Below are positions 34,719 to 42,691 of a stretch of 43,031 bases of DNA, piece by piece. Origin of the DNA: CAZWHE01 sp964633825 (GTDB lineage Bacteria > Planctomycetota > B15-G4 > CAYZWU01); assembly GCA_964633825.1 (NCBI GenBank), contig CAZWHE010000013.1, forward strand, positions 1 to 43,031, in the 5' to 3' direction. A model generated the notes under the pieces. That model did no database searches. It saw only the letters and a program-made list of their open reading frames with translations, and was not told the origin of the DNA. The number at the start of each line of letters is the position of its first letter. Within the stretch, counting starts at the first letter, position 1. The position numbers and the translations under genes were made by a program.

Positions 34719-35315
34719 TTACCGGGAGTCCGGCAGGGAAGCGGCGGGGCGGAAGCCGAAGACGTCGAACCCGTAGCTGAAGCCGTCGTCCCAACCGGCG
34801 CGCCACGCCGACCGGCAGCGGCGGGGATGGTTGCCCCAGCCGCCGCTGCGAATGACACGGATCGACGAGCCCTCCGTTTCGAATGCCGTGCCGTCGCGCG
34901 GGGTCTTGTCGTAGTTGTCTACATATTTATCCCGGCAAAACTCCCAGACGTTGCCGTGCATGTCGAAGAGTCCGAAGGCGTTCGGTTTCTTTTGTGCCGC
35001 AGGGTGCGTCTTTTCGTTGGAGTTGTCTTTGTACCAGGCGTACGACCCGAGATCGGAATCTGAATCGCCGAAGCAGAAACGCCCTGTCGTGCCCGCACGG
35101 CATGCGTATTCCCACTCGGCCTCGGAGGGAAGACGGAGCCCGGCCTCGCTGCACCAGGCCGCGCAAGCGTTGAAGCTCACTTCTTCAATAGGAAGATCCG
35201 CGCCGTTCCAGTGGCGTGAATCAGTCCCGCCGATCTTGTCCCACGCCGCCTGGGTGCACTCCGTCCGGCAAGAGAGGTACCGAGCCCCCTTGTGGCCCAG
35301 GAGAGCCTTTCTCAT
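34719..35315 (-). CDS. short SUMF1/FGE-fold protein missing the usual N-terminal part
   Basis: The protein has 198 residues. It has the formylglycine-generating-enzyme-sulfatase fold: RTECTQAAWDKIGG, LPIEEVSFNACAAWC, LRLPSEAEWEYACRAGTTG, AFGLFDMHGNVWEFCRD, RVIRSGGWGNHPRRCRSAWR and GFRPA. The opening strand with the F-x-MG motif seen in normal SUMF1 domains (about 40-50 residues) is absent. The first ten codons instead resemble an arm of palindrome copy 1. The paired cysteines of true copper-dependent FGE are not present, so sulfatase activation is unlikely. GGAGGGGTGG before the ATG is a good ribosome site, and it lies 12 bases after the ChaN-like stop, so it may still be translated. Confidence 0.8.
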   Translation of the reverse strand: MRKALLGHKGARYLSCRTECTQAAWDKIGGTDSRHWNGADLPIEEVSFNACAAWCSEAGLRLPSEAEWEYACRAGTTGRFCFGDSDSDLGSYAWYKDNSNEKTHPAAQKKPNAFGLFDMHGNVWEFCRDKYVDNYDKTPRDGTAFETEGSSIRVIRSGGWGNHPRRCRSAWRAGWDDGFSYGFDVFGFRPAASLPDSR

Positions 35316-35327
35316 CCACCCCTCCGG

Positions 35328-36803
35328 TCACTGCCCGATTTCCTTCAGTAGAGGGGCGGCGCTGCTCCCCTTCGTAAAGAAAGTGCCGGCGTCTTTCAAT
35401 GAGATCTCATCTCTCACGAGAGCCTGGAAGAGCTTGAAGCCGCAGAGCCGGCCGCTCTCTTCCTCATCATTGTTTCCGAGGACGTCCGGCGGCGACCGAG
35501 TACGGATTGCGGGGTGATGCGCATGCAGCGAAGGCGCTTTCAGCGGAGCGTGCATCGAGCAGGGGTCGAGGAGAGCCGATCCCAGTGTTCCCAGGGCCGA
35601 GTCGACGAAAGGGGGAGCGGGAGAAGCGTTCCGGCTCTTCGCGGCGATATGAAGCGCCGAGGTCCTGCCCAGGGCGGTCGGCGTGATCTCTTTCAGGTAA
35701 GCGAGAAAATACTCGGGAATGTAGAAACAGCCCGGCCGGGATGCGCGGACGAGGAGGGACGTGTAGCTTTCGGGATCCATCCGGTCTTTGCGGAACTTTT
35801 CGAAGAAGTCGAGGTCCGATCCTGTGAAGATGTGAAACTCGTCGAGCCCGTTCTTTTCGAGGAGAAGGAGGGAAGCCATCCTTTCAGCCGCCATGTAGAA
35901 AAGACCGGGCTCGTCGAAGCCGGAGACATCGACGAGCTCTGTTTCGACCTGCCCCGTGTCCGGGAAAACCAGACTCGTCTTGGCGCTGTGAAACCAGTAG
36001 AGATCGCGCGACTGCAGGGAAAGGGGCGACGTGTCCTGGATCAGGAAGTGGCCGGGCCGCCCCTTGAGAACGAGAGGGGAGCCGTCGTGCCCCTTTCCGA
36101 GGAGATCGAAATAGACGGAAGCGATGTTCCTGTGGACGCTCGTGACGCGCGCCGGGACGGCGCGGCTTCTGAGCGACCGTTTCAGGGCGAGGGGAAGATG
36201 GGAGGGCGCCAGGTGCTTTTCGCCGACCAGGACGAGGGCCGTTGCGTCCTCCTCTTTTTTGAGCCGGCCGGCGATGACCGAAGCGGCGAAGCTGTCCCTG
36301 GCCGCCAGGCCGATGCCGTGGGCCCGGGTGTTGATCCCGAAAACAGGGGCCCCGATCCGGCGGGCTTCGTCGATGACGGGCCGGTAGATGGCCCAGTCGA
36401 AACCAAAGGCGTCGCCGTACCCGACCCGGCTGAGGAAAGTTTCTTCCGAGATGAGGCCCTTTGTGTAGGCCTCGATCTCGCTTGCGAATCCGTCGGGCAG
36501 GGCTTCGAGAAAGACGAGAACAGGGTGATCCCTGCGGGACAGCGCTTCGAGAAGCCAGAGGATCGTGTTCGCCGAGCCGGGATGTGTGTGATAGTCGCCC
36601 ACGAGAAGGACTTTCGCTTTTCGAGCGGAAGCCTCGAGCTTCTCCGGCGTCGACGGGGTCCAGTGATGGTGCATGCTCTTGTCGTAGGCTTCGAGGTATG
36701 ACCGGAATTCGGGGCTCTCTTCCTGTCCGGATGGAAAAGTTTCCTCCTCGAACGCGTCGAGTATTGCGAGCTGAAACTCGATCCACTTCTCCCTGAACGA
36801 CAT
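35328..36803 (-). CDS. ChaN/Tiki-superfamily protein
   Basis: The protein has 491 residues with no signal peptide or lipobox. The N-terminal 260 residues follow the ChaN (haem-binding uptake, Tiki superfamily) pattern: VLLVGDYHTHPGS, VLVFLEALPDGFASEIEAY, PVIDEARRIGAPVFGIN and ALVLVGEKHLAP, with conserved acidic and histidine residues at strand ends. Bacterial ChaN lipoproteins bind haem, while related Tiki and TraB proteins are proteases. The C-terminal 230 residues are not recognised. AGGGGAAG lies upstream of the ATG. The function in this context is not clear. Confidence 0.6.
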   Translation of the reverse strand: MSFREKWIEFQLAILDAFEEETFPSGQEESPEFRSYLEAYDKSMHHHWTPSTPEKLEASARKAKVLLVGDYHTHPGSANTILWLLEALSRRDHPVLVFLEALPDGFASEIEAYTKGLISEETFLSRVGYGDAFGFDWAIYRPVIDEARRIGAPVFGINTRAHGIGLAARDSFAASVIAGRLKKEEDATALVLVGEKHLAPSHLPLALKRSLRSRAVPARVTSVHRNIASVYFDLLGKGHDGSPLVLKGRPGHFLIQDTSPLSLQSRDLYWFHSAKTSLVFPDTGQVETELVDVSGFDEPGLFYMAAERMASLLLLEKNGLDEFHIFTGSDLDFFEKFRKDRMDPESYTSLLVRASRPGCFYIPEYFLAYLKEITPTALGRTSALHIAAKSRNASPAPPFVDSALGTLGSALLDPCSMHAPLKAPSLHAHHPAIRTRSPPDVLGNNDEEESGRLCGFKLFQALVRDEISLKDAGTFFTKGSSAAPLLKEIGQ

Positions 36804-37075
36804 TTTCTTCCCCTAGTCGTACCCATTGAATCATCGGCAAACTGGGAGAAGAACATGAGCCGAATACGGGGGATTTGTTGCTTGTAACTAATTTAAACTA
36901 AAAGAGTTAAAGAACACCCGCCCCGCCTGCTACCCGGCGATTTCTTGCGCGGACCGGCGGCCCCGTCATGTGGGAAGACCGGTTTTTGCTTGCCAAGGGG
37001 GATGGGGACCGTTTAATTCTCCTGTCTTCGAGGAAAAAAACTTTCGATCGGGCTGGATAATAAATAGGTGTTGAT

Positions 37076-38071
37076 ATGCCTGATTCCGTCAAGGGCGATC
37101 CCTATCAGGGATGCCCCGAGTTCGAACGGCCCATTATAGAGCTCGATGCCAAGGTGACCGATCTGGAGCGTCTGGGTGAAACGACTCAGACCGATTTCAG
37201 CGAGGAGATCAAGTCTCTCAACGACCTGAGGGACAAACTGGTTCGCAAGATCTACAGCACCCTCTCTCCCTGGGACCGGGTCAAGCTGGCCCGGCATCCT
37301 CTCAGGCCTCTCACGACCCATTACATCGAAATGATCTTCAACGACTTTTTCGAGCTGCACGGCGACAGGTCCTTTGCCGACGACCGGGCGATCGTCACGG
37401 GGCTGGCCATGCTCGGCAACGAAAAGGTCATGCTCATCGGGCACAGGAAAGGAAAGACGACCGAGGCCAGGATAGCCTGCAACTGGGGATGCGCCCATCC
37501 CGAGGGATACCGCAAGGCGCTGTTGAAAATGAAGCTGGCCGAGAAGTTCGGCATCCCCATCGTGACCCTGATCAACACGCCCGGCGCCTATCCCGGCATC
37601 GGCGCCGAGGAGCGGGGCCAGGCGGGCGCCATCGCCAAGAACATTCTCGAGATGTCGCGCCTTCGCGTTCCCGTTATCAGCGTCGTCATCGGTGAAGGGG
37701 GATCGGGCGGGGCCCTCGGCATCGGGGTCTGCGATCATCTCTTCATTCTCGAGTATTCCTACTACTCGGTGATTTCTCCCGAAGGATGCGCGGCCATTCT
37801 CTGGAAGGACGGGGCCATGGCGCCCCAGGCAGCGTCGGCTCTCAAACTGACAGCCGACTATTTGAAGGATCTCGATCTCGTCGACGAGATCATCCCCGAG
37901 CCTCTCGGCGGAGCGCACCGGGATCCCAACGGCATGGCTTTCGTTCTCAGGGACAGGGTCCTGCGCGAGATCAGAACTCTCAAGAAACTCTCCACTGATG
38001 AGCTTCTCGAGCGAAGATATAAAAAATATCGTTCTATCGGCAATCCTCCCGGCGGTACTAAATCAACATAA
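37076..38071 (+). CDS. accA: acetyl-CoA carboxylase carboxyltransferase subunit alpha
   Basis: The protein has 331 residues, normal for AccA. It transfers carboxyl from biotin to acetyl-CoA, forming malonyl-CoA for fatty acid synthesis, together with AccD. Diagnostic segments: an N-terminal helix (FERPIIELDAKVTDLERLG), WDRVKLARHPLRP, FFELHGDRSFADD, the GHRKGK motif, MKLAEKFGIPIVTLINTPGAYPG and GEGGSGGALGIGVCD. The ATG at 37076 has AGGTG six bases upstream. No accD lies nearby. It stands alone between a leftward operon and the sigma-factor operon. Confidence 0.97.
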   Translation: MPDSVKGDPYQGCPEFERPIIELDAKVTDLERLGETTQTDFSEEIKSLNDLRDKLVRKIYSTLSPWDRVKLARHPLRPLTTHYIEMIFNDFFELHGDRSFADDRAIVTGLAMLGNEKVMLIGHRKGKTTEARIACNWGCAHPEGYRKALLKMKLAEKFGIPIVTLINTPGAYPGIGAEERGQAGAIAKNILEMSRLRVPVISVVIGEGGSGGALGIGVCDHLFILEYSYYSVISPEGCAAILWKDGAMAPQAASALKLTADYLKDLDLVDEIIPEPLGGAHRDPNGMAFVLRDRVLREIRTLKKLSTDELLERRYKKYRSIGNPPGGTKST

Positions 38072-38385
38072 CTCGATATTAACAGGGCTCATAGACGCGA
38101 AGGCTTCCGAGCTTGGGCCTCGGGGATTCCCGGACGGAGAAACCCCGTCCAAAGAGCTCAAACACTTCTCTTCGAGACGGCGTAGAATCAATTGAAGCGG
38201 CGCCGAAGCTGATGCGGGATTTCCGGCTACAGCGGCAACGGCGGTATGGCGAACGGTTTTCACTGGATTCGGTCTGTGTATCGACTGGGTTCGGATTGCC
38301 TTTTCGCTGGAATCGGTTCGCGATGAGGGTAAAACTTGGAATTCAGAGCTTTATGCCGGGACCACAAAACCCATCGGTAGCCGCT
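38072..38385. other. intergenic stretch between accA and the sigma-factor gene
   Basis: The 314 bases contain an in-frame upstream extension of the sigma gene (from about 38113), but its sequence has no sigma-factor pattern. A small inverted repeat (CGGGG with CCCCG around 38120-38150) could be a weak hairpin. I could not fix a promoter here. Confidence 0.5.
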
Positions 38386-38979
38386 ATGACCGAATTCGAA
38401 AACGACGCCGAGATCATCCGATATTGCCAGCAGGGCGATCAGGATGCCTACGCCGCCTTGGTCGAGAAATACAAGGAGAGAGCGTATTGGGTGGCTTACA
38501 ACATGGTTGGGAACCAGGAAGAAGCGATGGATGTGGCCCAGGATGCGTTTCTGCGCGTCTTTCGCGCCATCGACCGGTTCAATTTCAACCTGAGCTTTTA
38601 CACCTGGCTCTACCGCATCGTGACGAACCTGGCCATCGACCACCTGCGAAGGCTCGGCAAGAGAAAAACGGTCAGGCTCGAGGACGTGGGGGAGAGCGCG
38701 GAAAAATCACCGAAAGACGAGGCCCCCTCGGCCCGGATCGAGGAGAGCGAGCTCAAAAAAGAGGTGCGCGTCGTTCTCGATCAGCTCCCCCCGAACTACA
38801 AGACCGTTCTCGTCCTGAGAGATCTCGAGGGGCTCTCGTGCAAGGAGATTTCTTCCGTGACCGGAGCCAGCTATCCCACGGTCCGCTGGAGGCTTCACAC
38901 GGCCCGGAAGATTTTCAAGGAAAAGTGGGAAAGACACAACAAGCGTATCCCAGGGAGTCAAGCCCATGAAATGCGGTAA
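38386..38979 (+). CDS. ECF-family RNA polymerase sigma factor (RpoE-like)
   Basis: The protein has 197 residues. Region 2 is clear: DAYAALVEKYKERAYWVAYNMVGNQEEAMDVAQDAFLRVFRAIDRFN, with FYTWLYRIVTNLAIDHLRR as the -10-binding part. Region 4 follows: LDQLPPNYKTVLVLRDLEGLSCKEIS, then PTVRWRLHTARKIFKEKW, for -35 recognition. The ATG at 38386 gives the usual ECF length; ATGs at 38353 and 38323 are alternatives. It overlaps the anti-sigma gene by 14 bases, the normal arrangement for an ECF sigma factor held inactive by its neighbour. Confidence 0.95.
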   Translation: MTEFENDAEIIRYCQQGDQDAYAALVEKYKERAYWVAYNMVGNQEEAMDVAQDAFLRVFRAIDRFNFNLSFYTWLYRIVTNLAIDHLRRLGKRKTVRLEDVGESAEKSPKDEAPSARIEESELKKEVRVVLDQLPPNYKTVLVLRDLEGLSCKEISSVTGASYPTVRWRLHTARKIFKEKWERHNKRIPGSQAHEMR

Positions 38980-39532
38980 TGTCCTCAAGCTGATCCCCCT
39001 TCTCGTGGAAGGGGAGCTCGGTCCGGAAAGATCGGGCATGGTCATGGACCACATCGATGTTTGCGACGGCTGCCGCCGGGAATACCAGGGGTTTCTCGAC
39101 TCCATGGAGTTCCTTGGCGTGCTCAGGGAGAAGCCCGATCTCTCGCCCGTGCTCGAGGGTTTCGAAAAGGACGTGATCGCCCGGTTCAGGGAATCGCCGT
39201 CCGGCCCGGCCGCCAAGATCACGACGCTTCCCCTGCCCGGCTTCGTCCGCGTGACCGCCGCAGCAGCGGTGCTCGTCCTCCTCCTCACAGCGGGTTTCAT
39301 GGCCGGATTTGCGCTGAAGACTTCTCCCGAACAGCCGGGCGGGACCACGGGAAGCATTCCCTACACCATTGCCGACAAGGGGCTCAATTACTATCCGCCC
39401 GGATACTATCCGCCCGGGCCCGGAATGGAGAGAGACGGAACCGATAGGAGATTGCCCAACACCGAGCTCATCATGCTGAAGCCGCACGAGCTTCCTCCCG
39501 TTCAGCCGGCTTCCTACAGAAGGGACCTGTAA
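38966..39532 (+). CDS. membrane anti-sigma factor with zinc-binding (ZAS) motif
   Basis: The protein has 188 residues. The N-terminal anti-sigma domain has Cys3, His29, Cys33 and Cys36 (HIDVCDGC), the ZAS zinc motif. One membrane helix (about 96-115, VTAAAAVLVLLLTAGFMAGF) precedes a periplasmic tail with YYPPGYYPPGPG, a proline/tyrosine-rich repeat. It should bind the sigma factor encoded just upstream and release it on an envelope or redox signal. The HtrA-like gene follows directly. Confidence 0.92.
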   Translation: MKCGNVLKLIPLLVEGELGPERSGMVMDHIDVCDGCRREYQGFLDSMEFLGVLREKPDLSPVLEGFEKDVIARFRESPSGPAAKITTLPLPGFVRVTAAAAVLVLLLTAGFMAGFALKTSPEQPGGTTGSIPYTIADKGLNYYPPGYYPPGPGMERDGTDRRLPNTELIMLKPHELPPVQPASYRRDL

Positions 39533-39533
39533 G

Positions 39534-40670
39534 TTGACTGCCTGGAAAACCGCTGCTGCCGGGGCTGCCCTTGTTGCGGCGTTCATTCTGTTGAGCGGTC
39601 CCGTTGCTCAGGCCATTCAGGCGCAGAGCTTCGGCGAATTCGAAGAGGAGCTCGTTTCTCTGGCCCGTGCGTCGTCCCCATTCTGCGTGCGCATCGAGGT
39701 GGTCCGCCGGGAATCGTGCGAGATCGAGCTCCTCTCGAAAGACGGCGTCAAGCGCCTGACCCTGTGCGAAAAACAGACCGTGCTCTCGGGCATTCTGCTC
39801 GATGCCGAGGGGCACGTGGCCACTCTCGGGGAGGCACTGAAGGGTGCCCGCCGCGTTTCGGCCAGCCTCTGCGACGAGGAAGGCGAGCATCTCTATAAAG
39901 CGCGCGTCATCGGGATCGATCCAACATCCGACATGGGCGTGATCAAGCTCGAGTCGGACAAGCTTTTCAACGCGCCCGTGCTCGGCGATCCGGGCCGGCT
40001 CGCTGCCGGGTCCTTTGTCATCGGCCTTGGTTTTCCTTATGAGCTGAGGCCGAACCCGTCCCTCTCTCTCGGTATCGTGAGCGCTCTTCAGAGGGATTTC
40101 ACGTCGGGCAGCAGGAGGTACCGCAACCTGATCGAAACCTCTTTTCAGCTCAAGCCGGGTGAGTCGGGCGGACCCCTCTTCAATTCCGCGGGGGAAGTGG
40201 TCGGTCTCCTGCTCACATCCTATCCCGGTTTCGAACAGCACCGGAGCGATCCCCGAGGGGCGTACCGCTCCATTCCTCTCGGCGTGACCCTGGCCGTACC
40301 CATCAACGTGGTCAGGGACGAGGTGGAGTCGATACTCGAAAGAAAAGGAGTCGCCAAAGCGGGACCCAAGGGCTCGCCCACGCCCTGGCTCGGCCTCGTT
40401 GCCGAGGAGATCAGCGACCCCGTTCTTCGCGACCAGCTGAAGGTCGGGAAGGCGGGCGTGATGGTCCGTTTCGTTTACCCGGGCCAGCCGGCGTCGCGGG
40501 CCGGTCTCAGGAAGTACGATATCCTTCTCAAATGGGACAAAACAGCGATTCACGGAATCGATCAGCTGAAAAAGCTCGTGTCCGAGACCGGGATCGGTGG
40601 AACCATCGATGTGATCCTGATCAGGAACGGCGCGGAAGTGAAGAAAAAGATCGTTGTGGGACAGAACTGA
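39534..40670 (+). CDS. HtrA/DegP-like protein with a lost catalytic histidine
   Basis: The protein has 378 residues. A signal peptide precedes a trypsin-like domain and a C-terminal PDZ domain (about 295-375, VMVRFVYPGQPASRAGLRKYDILLKWD). The catalytic Ser211 (PGESGGPLF) and Asp133 (DPTSDMGV) are kept. Where HtrA proteins have T-N-N-H-V, this one has T-L-G-E-A, placing Glu100 at the histidine position, so normal serine-protease action is not expected. It may work as a chaperone, scaffold or peptide sensor. The TTG start at 39534 has AAGGGA upstream. Its place in an RpoE/anti-sigma operon mirrors the mucD arrangement. Confidence 0.85.
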   Translation: MTAWKTAAAGAALVAAFILLSGPVAQAIQAQSFGEFEEELVSLARASSPFCVRIEVVRRESCEIELLSKDGVKRLTLCEKQTVLSGILLDAEGHVATLGEALKGARRVSASLCDEEGEHLYKARVIGIDPTSDMGVIKLESDKLFNAPVLGDPGRLAAGSFVIGLGFPYELRPNPSLSLGIVSALQRDFTSGSRRYRNLIETSFQLKPGESGGPLFNSAGEVVGLLLTSYPGFEQHRSDPRGAYRSIPLGVTLAVPINVVRDEVESILERKGVAKAGPKGSPTPWLGLVAEEISDPVLRDQLKVGKAGVMVRFVYPGQPASRAGLRKYDILLKWDKTAIHGIDQLKKLVSETGIGGTIDVILIRNGAEVKKKIVVGQN

Positions 40671-40697
40671 GTTCCCCATGTTCGACGGAGGTTTGTG

Positions 40698-41837
40698 ATG
40701 AGATCGTTCATAGTGATTCTGGCGATGGTGACGGCCCTCGGTGCGGTCGGCGCCGCTGTCGCGCAGGACAAAACCGAGTCCATTGGCGATAAAAATGCGG
40801 AGCTCGATAAGAAGATCGAAAAGCTCGTGGCCGGGCTGGGCGACGAGAAGTTCCGTGTTCGTGAAAAATCGTACAGAGAGCTCAAGGAGATCGGTGAGCC
40901 GGCCAGGCCTTTTCTCGAGAAAGCGATCGAGAGCAAGGACCCCGAGATCAAATGGCGCGCCTCCCGTCTTCTCTGTCTTCTCGATGATGCCAAGAAGTGC
41001 TGCGGGGAATGCGACGAAAACGATAATTCAAAGAGGGATCTCCGCTGGCCGTGGAGCAGGCGCATTCACCTGGACGGCCTCTCCCGGCACCTGAACACCC
41101 TCTTCGATGAGCTCTTCGAGCGGGACTTCAAGCCCTTTTCTTTCCGTTTTTCCAATGAAAACATTTTCCCCGACGTGGATGCCATCCTCGAAAATTTCAA
41201 GAGGAGGACGGGGAGTCTCAACATCGATCTCGACGGCTCCACGGCGAAGTATGAGTTCCAGCGGATCGAGAATGGTGAAAAAAGCTCGTTCGTTCTCGAG
41301 ATAAGCGAGGACGGTTCCGTCAAGGCGAAGGTGAACCGGAAGAACGAAGAAGGCGAAACGACTGAAGAATATACCGCAAAGAGCCTCGAAGAGTTCAAGA
41401 AGAACTATCCCGACGTGGCGGAAGAGTTCCGGTTCGACGGGTTCCGGATCCAGATCGGGTTTCCCGAGATCGATGAAAAGAGCCTGTCCGGCCTGGGGCT
41501 CCGTCTCGACCGCGCGCCATTCGGTTTCGCCAAGAAGTTCCAGCCCAAGATACTCGGTGTCTACACCGAAGAGGTGACGCCGGCTCTCAGGGCCCATCTC
41601 GGTCTCGGCGAGGCCGAGGGTATTGTGGTGACCAAGACGGCACAGAAATCCTTCGCCGAGAAGATCGGTATCCAGCCCATGGACATCATCGTTGCCATCA
41701 ATGGAAAGAAAACGGGCTCGTGCGAAGACATCCGCAAGGCCATGGCCGTTGTCGAAGAAGAAAACGTTGTGATTGTCGAAATCGTCCGCAAGGGAAAGCG
41801 GGCGAAGCTCGATGGCAAATACTGCTTACCGCGGTAG
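40698..41837 (+). CDS. periplasmic PDZ-domain protein
   Basis: The protein has 379 residues. A signal peptide (ending AAVAQD) precedes a helical, HEAT-like region (about 35-95, FRVREKSYRELKEIGEPARPFLEKA). A charged middle section (about 130-280) has several internal segments rich in Glu and Lys that I do not recognise. A C-terminal PDZ-like domain (about 285-375) carries LGLGEAEGIVVTKTAQKSFAE and GIQPMDIIVAINGKK. ATG at 40698 follows GGAGG with six bases between. It is the last gene of the sigma/anti-sigma/HtrA-like operon, and probably binds peptides in the periplasm. Confidence 0.8.
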   Translation: MRSFIVILAMVTALGAVGAAVAQDKTESIGDKNAELDKKIEKLVAGLGDEKFRVREKSYRELKEIGEPARPFLEKAIESKDPEIKWRASRLLCLLDDAKKCCGECDENDNSKRDLRWPWSRRIHLDGLSRHLNTLFDELFERDFKPFSFRFSNENIFPDVDAILENFKRRTGSLNIDLDGSTAKYEFQRIENGEKSSFVLEISEDGSVKAKVNRKNEEGETTEEYTAKSLEEFKKNYPDVAEEFRFDGFRIQIGFPEIDEKSLSGLGLRLDRAPFGFAKKFQPKILGVYTEEVTPALRAHLGLGEAEGIVVTKTAQKSFAEKIGIQPMDIIVAINGKKTGSCEDIRKAMAVVEEENVVIVEIVRKGKRAKLDGKYCLPR

Positions 41838-41858
41838 ACACTCCCCGGGGAAAGCGGA

Positions 41859-42017
41859 ACGGCGGGTTGATGAGCAGGGTCCGTCCGGGCCGGTCAAGGG
41901 GCTGCGGTCACCCTTTTCTTATACCCCCCCTGAACGCTCGCAAAGCCTCGCGAAGGGGGGGTGCGAAAAGGGCGCCCGGCCCGCGGCCCGGGCAGGATGA
42001 CACGATCAACCCGCCGT
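41859..42017. repeat. large palindromic repeat, copy 2
   Basis: A perfect 13-base outer inverted repeat (41859-41871 with 42005-42017) encloses inner paired arms (41909-41918 with 41965-41974) and the 40-base core at 41923-41962. The core matches copy 1 at 37 of 40 positions and has the same length and the same flanking runs of seven C and seven G. It begins 22 bases after the PDZ gene stop, the same relation to an operon end as copy 1. Confidence 0.9.
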
Positions 42018-42139
42018 CCCTCTTTCCAAGGGCAGAGTCTGCGCGGCATTGTGGGGGGGAAGAGTATCAGGGAGAAAATGGTTATTCGATTACAGGTATT
42101 TTACAACCGCCGCAGTATATCCCCACCGACCTTTTTCGA

Positions 42140-42166
42140 TTGAACACCTCCAACATCTGTTATAAT
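42140..42166 (+). promoter_or_regulatory. possible promoter before a 13-residue mini ORF
   Basis: A perfect TATAAT (42161-42166) follows TTGAAC (42140-42145), with 15 bases between, shorter than the usual 17. An ATG with CAGGGA upstream follows at 42193. Confidence 0.35.
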
Positions 42167-42192
42167 CCGGTATCGGCATTTTTGGTCAGGGA

Positions 42193-42234
42193 ATGCCCAT
42201 GAAGGCTATACCGACCGAACTTCGTCAAAGATAA
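42193..42234 (+). pseudogene. 13-codon reading frame, possible transposase remnant
   Basis: It encodes MPMKAIPTELRQR and stops. The residues resemble the first helix of helix-turn-helix regions in IS630-type transposases, but so short a match is weak. A promoter-like site and ribosome site precede it. Confidence 0.25.
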
Positions 42235-42620
42235 TGAATATGGTAGGTTGGTATACTACATATGTACTGAGAGAAGACCAATGAACAGCAAGTACAGACC
42301 AATACTGCGAGTTCCAGGAGACTCGGGACTTGGTAGGGGATGCGGACGAGCCCTTCTCATCGGCTTCCTGGCATGAAACCGTCTCGCTCGGAGTACACTT
42401 CAGTTTGGTTCTGGACAAGAGTGATCCATCACCGGTCGCAGAAGAGATCGATGCGATCGAGGGCTCAAGCGGGACTCTGCAGATCAATGAACTGCCCCGT
42501 AGCACACCCGTTTCGTGACGGTGGCTGCCCATACCCAATAAGGCGCCTGCAGTGGGTGGTCCGTTGCGCGGCCCACCGCTGAACCACAGCCCCATTATCT
42601 CCACGTAGGTTATTGGGAAT
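42235..42620. other. stretch without an intact gene; possible gene fragment
   Basis: One rightward frame (about 42285-42518) is open, with acidic, protein-like content (SLVLDKSDPSPVAEEIDAIE), but it has no good start, so it may be the end of a broken gene. An opposing frame of 132 codons has no family pattern and looks like a shadow. Confidence 0.4.
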
Positions 42621-42624
42621 TTCC

Positions 42625-42653
42625 TTGCGGTCTCTGTGAAACCGATATATAAT
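42625..42653 (+). promoter_or_regulatory. promoter of the antitoxin-toxin operon
   Basis: TTGCGG (42625-42630) and TATAAT (42648-42653) are 17 bases apart and lie 39 bases before the antitoxin ATG. AbrB-type antitoxins usually repress their own promoter, so an operator is expected in or near this site. Confidence 0.65.
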
Positions 42654-42691
42654 CTTACTAGTATGATTATGCTGTTCTTGGAGAGATTGTC

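Noticed and set aside
34451..34780. 109-codon rightward frame through palindrome copy 1
   Set aside because: It translates the palindrome arms and core into a basic, low-complexity peptide; similar peptides would come from any copy of the repeat, so it is not taken as a gene.
34719..35315. true formylglycine-generating enzyme
   Set aside because: The paired active-site cysteines are absent and the N-terminal part of the domain is missing.
38113..38385. longer sigma factor with an N-terminal extension
   Set aside because: The frame is open, but the extra 91 residues are basic, with no sigma pattern or ribosome site; the ATG at 38386 gives the normal ECF length.
42206..42604. 132-codon leftward frame
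   Set aside because: There is no ribosome site or family pattern, and its content is Ser-rich shadow of the opposite acidic frame.
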